Shown: positions 62,950 to 64,000 of the stretch, piece after piece
Numbering within the stretch: position 1 is the stretch's first letter
Layout of the letters: the number at the start of each line of letters is the position of its first letter
From: Streptomyces sp. AP-93
Lineage (GTDB): Bacteria > Actinomycetota > Actinomycetes > Streptomycetales > Streptomycetaceae
DNA length: 64,000 bases
Assembly (NCBI RefSeq): GCF_022808175.1
Contig: NZ_JALGBX010000022.1
Location: 105,271 to 169,270, forward strand
Reading direction: 5' to 3'
Made by a program: the position numbers and the translations under genes
The notes under the pieces: generated by a model
Database searches by the model: none
What the model was told of the DNA's origin: nothing
The model's input: the letters and a program-made list of their open reading frames with translations, nothing else

Positions 62950-63900
62950 GTGGGGATCGAGAGCGACCATCTGGTCTACGAATATCTGAGCCGGGTCGGG
63001 GACTTGGCGCAGCGCAGGCACCTGTCGTCGGGGGACCGGATGCGGCTGGTGGCGGGGCTGCGGGACGAGATCGACCGGCGGCGGGCCAAGTACGAACCGG
63101 AGACGCCGGCGGCGGTGCGGCGCATCCTGGAGCGGATCGGGACGCCGGAGGAGGTGCTGGACACGGCGGCGGGGGCGGTGGGGGGCGCGGTGGGGGGCGC
63201 GGCCGGGGGCGACGTCTCCGCCGTTCCTTCTGCGCCTTCCGCATCCTCCGCACCTTCGGTACCGGTGCAGCGGGGGGCCGCGCCGCCGCACCTCGTGGGG
63301 CTCGACGAACTGGGCGCGGGCGAGAAGCTGGAGCCCGACTGGTGGACGGTCGGGCCGGGGTCGTCGGTGGAGGGCTTCGCGGGCGGCATCGAGATCCCGG
63401 AGCTCCTGAAGGGGCCGGGAGCGGAGCGCGAGCCGGACTCGCAGCCGGAGCCCGCCGAAGCCCCGGCGGGCGGGCGGCCGACCCTCATGGGGTTCCTGCG
63501 CGAACGCCGCCGCCGGGCCAAGGCGGAAGCGGCGGCCGCCACGGCGGCGCCGGTGGCTGCGTCCAGGCGGAAGCCGTACGCCTTCCTGGTGCTCGCGGCG
63601 GTGGCCCTGCTGGCGGGGGCCGTCTCCGGCTACTGGCTGCTGCTCGCCGCGGGCTGGCTGCTCGCGTACGCCTCGCGCGTGCTGGGTGCCGCGGAGCGGA
63701 AGTGGGTGGTCTTCGGGCTGCCCGGGGTGGTGTTCGCGGGGGCGGTGGTGTGGCTGTGGGGCCGGCAGAACGGCCGCTGGGGGGCTCCGCTGGCGGACGA
63801 GGCGCTGAGCGGCACCTTTCAGGACCTGCTGCCCTGGCTGGCGCGTGCTGCGGCGGTGGCCTCGGCGCTCTATCTTCTCTGGCGGTCCCGCCGCCGCTGA
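62950..63900 (+). CDS. HAAS-like membrane protein, unknown
   Basis: 316 residues. N-terminal helical HAAS-like region (VYEYLSRVGDLAQRR, RLVAGLRDEIDRRRAKYEPE, RIGTPEEVLDTAAG), a Gly/Ala/Ser-rich linker, and three to four membrane helices at about 212-315. GTG start after GGAGGAGCC. Divergent from the WYL protein. No PadR is adjacent. Confidence 0.75.
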   Translation: MGIESDHLVYEYLSRVGDLAQRRHLSSGDRMRLVAGLRDEIDRRRAKYEPETPAAVRRILERIGTPEEVLDTAAGAVGGAVGGAAGGDVSAVPSAPSASSAPSVPVQRGAAPPHLVGLDELGAGEKLEPDWWTVGPGSSVEGFAGGIEIPELLKGPGAEREPDSQPEPAEAPAGGRPTLMGFLRERRRRAKAEAAAATAAPVAASRRKPYAFLVLAAVALLAGAVSGYWLLLAAGWLLAYASRVLGAAERKWVVFGLPGVVFAGAVVWLWGRQNGRWGAPLADEALSGTFQDLLPWLARAAAVASALYLLWRSRRR

Positions 63901-63909
63901 CCCCCTCCG

Positions 63910-64000
63910 GGGCCGGTCGCCTGGTGCGGCGCCGTTGCCGGGGACCAGTCCCCGGGCCCCTGCGCCTCAAACGCCGGCGGGGCTGGGGTGTGGTCGGTGG
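63910..64000. repeat. dispersed intergenic repeat copy at window edge
   Basis: gttgccggggaccagtcccc, then cctgcgcctcaaacgccggc and ggggctggggtgtgg. Nearly identical to 49695-49770, including the bases beyond the core. Confidence 0.8.

Overview
The window is very GC-rich (about 72%) and shows Streptomyces habits throughout: frequent GTG starts, four-base stop/start overlaps, lipoproteins and LAxTG sortase substrates, TetR/PadR/RpiR regulators beside small operons. From memory, the order diguanylate cyclase - CBM protein - sugar kinase - nagA - nagK - sugar-binding lipoprotein - otsB - otsA - thrC - cysO-like - cold-shock gene - groEL2 matches the conserved S. coelicolor core around SCO4281-SCO4296. 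No rRNA, tRNA, CRISPR array or replication origin was recognised.

Layout. 1-7.8 kb: c-di-GMP signalling and aminosugar catabolism (pfkB-type kinase, nagA, nagK, sugar-binding lipoprotein; two DasR-like boxes in the nagK/lipoprotein divergent region). 7.9-10.7 kb: trehalose synthesis (otsB, otsA) separated by repeats. 10.7-12.6 kb: an IS200/IS605-type remnant (full-length TnpB, broken TnpA) lying against a decayed LAxTG protein gene. 12.6-18.3 kb: glucosyl-3-phosphoglycerate synthase, a SAM-I-like riboswitch before threonine synthase, a CysO-like sulfur carrier with an unusual Gly-Gly-Cys end, cold-shock protein, and groEL2 with two CIRCE operators. 18.3-28.2 kb: assorted accessory genes (Uma2, a dedicated TrpF, TetR/NmrA pair, haloalkane dehalogenase, alanine symporter, PadR/HAAS pair, a free I9 inhibitor domain beside an I9-S8 subtilase).

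28.2-35.5 kb holds the most system-like block: a tightly overlapped operon of lipoprotein, FecCD permease, ABC ATPase, DUF364 protein, GHMP (PduX-like) kinase and an SbnA-like PLP enzyme, divergent from an MFS exporter, with a Fur-family (Zur-like) box between them. I read it as a candidate metallophore synthesis/export/uptake system whose product is unknown.

36-37.7 kb: VapBC-like pair, acetyltransferase, lipase remnant. 37.9-42.6 kb: a Tn554-like element (two tyrosine recombinases plus an unknown third protein) that has inserted in the 3' end of murP. The displaced original murP tail lies in frame on the far side of the element. 42.5-46.0 kb: the N-acetylmuramate operon rpiR-murQ-murP. 46-64 kb: MFS exporter, HD protein, cutC (with a weak DasR-like box), HelD-type RNA polymerase-associated ATPase, orphan RelE-like toxin, XPB helicase, a decayed HAD gene with TetR, peroxiredoxin-like protein, a second LAxTG protein, DUF4291, a helicase-like/WYL protein and a membrane protein. 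A dispersed repeat family recurs in intergenic regions at about 9, 20, 49.7, 50.2, 55.9 and 63.9 kb.
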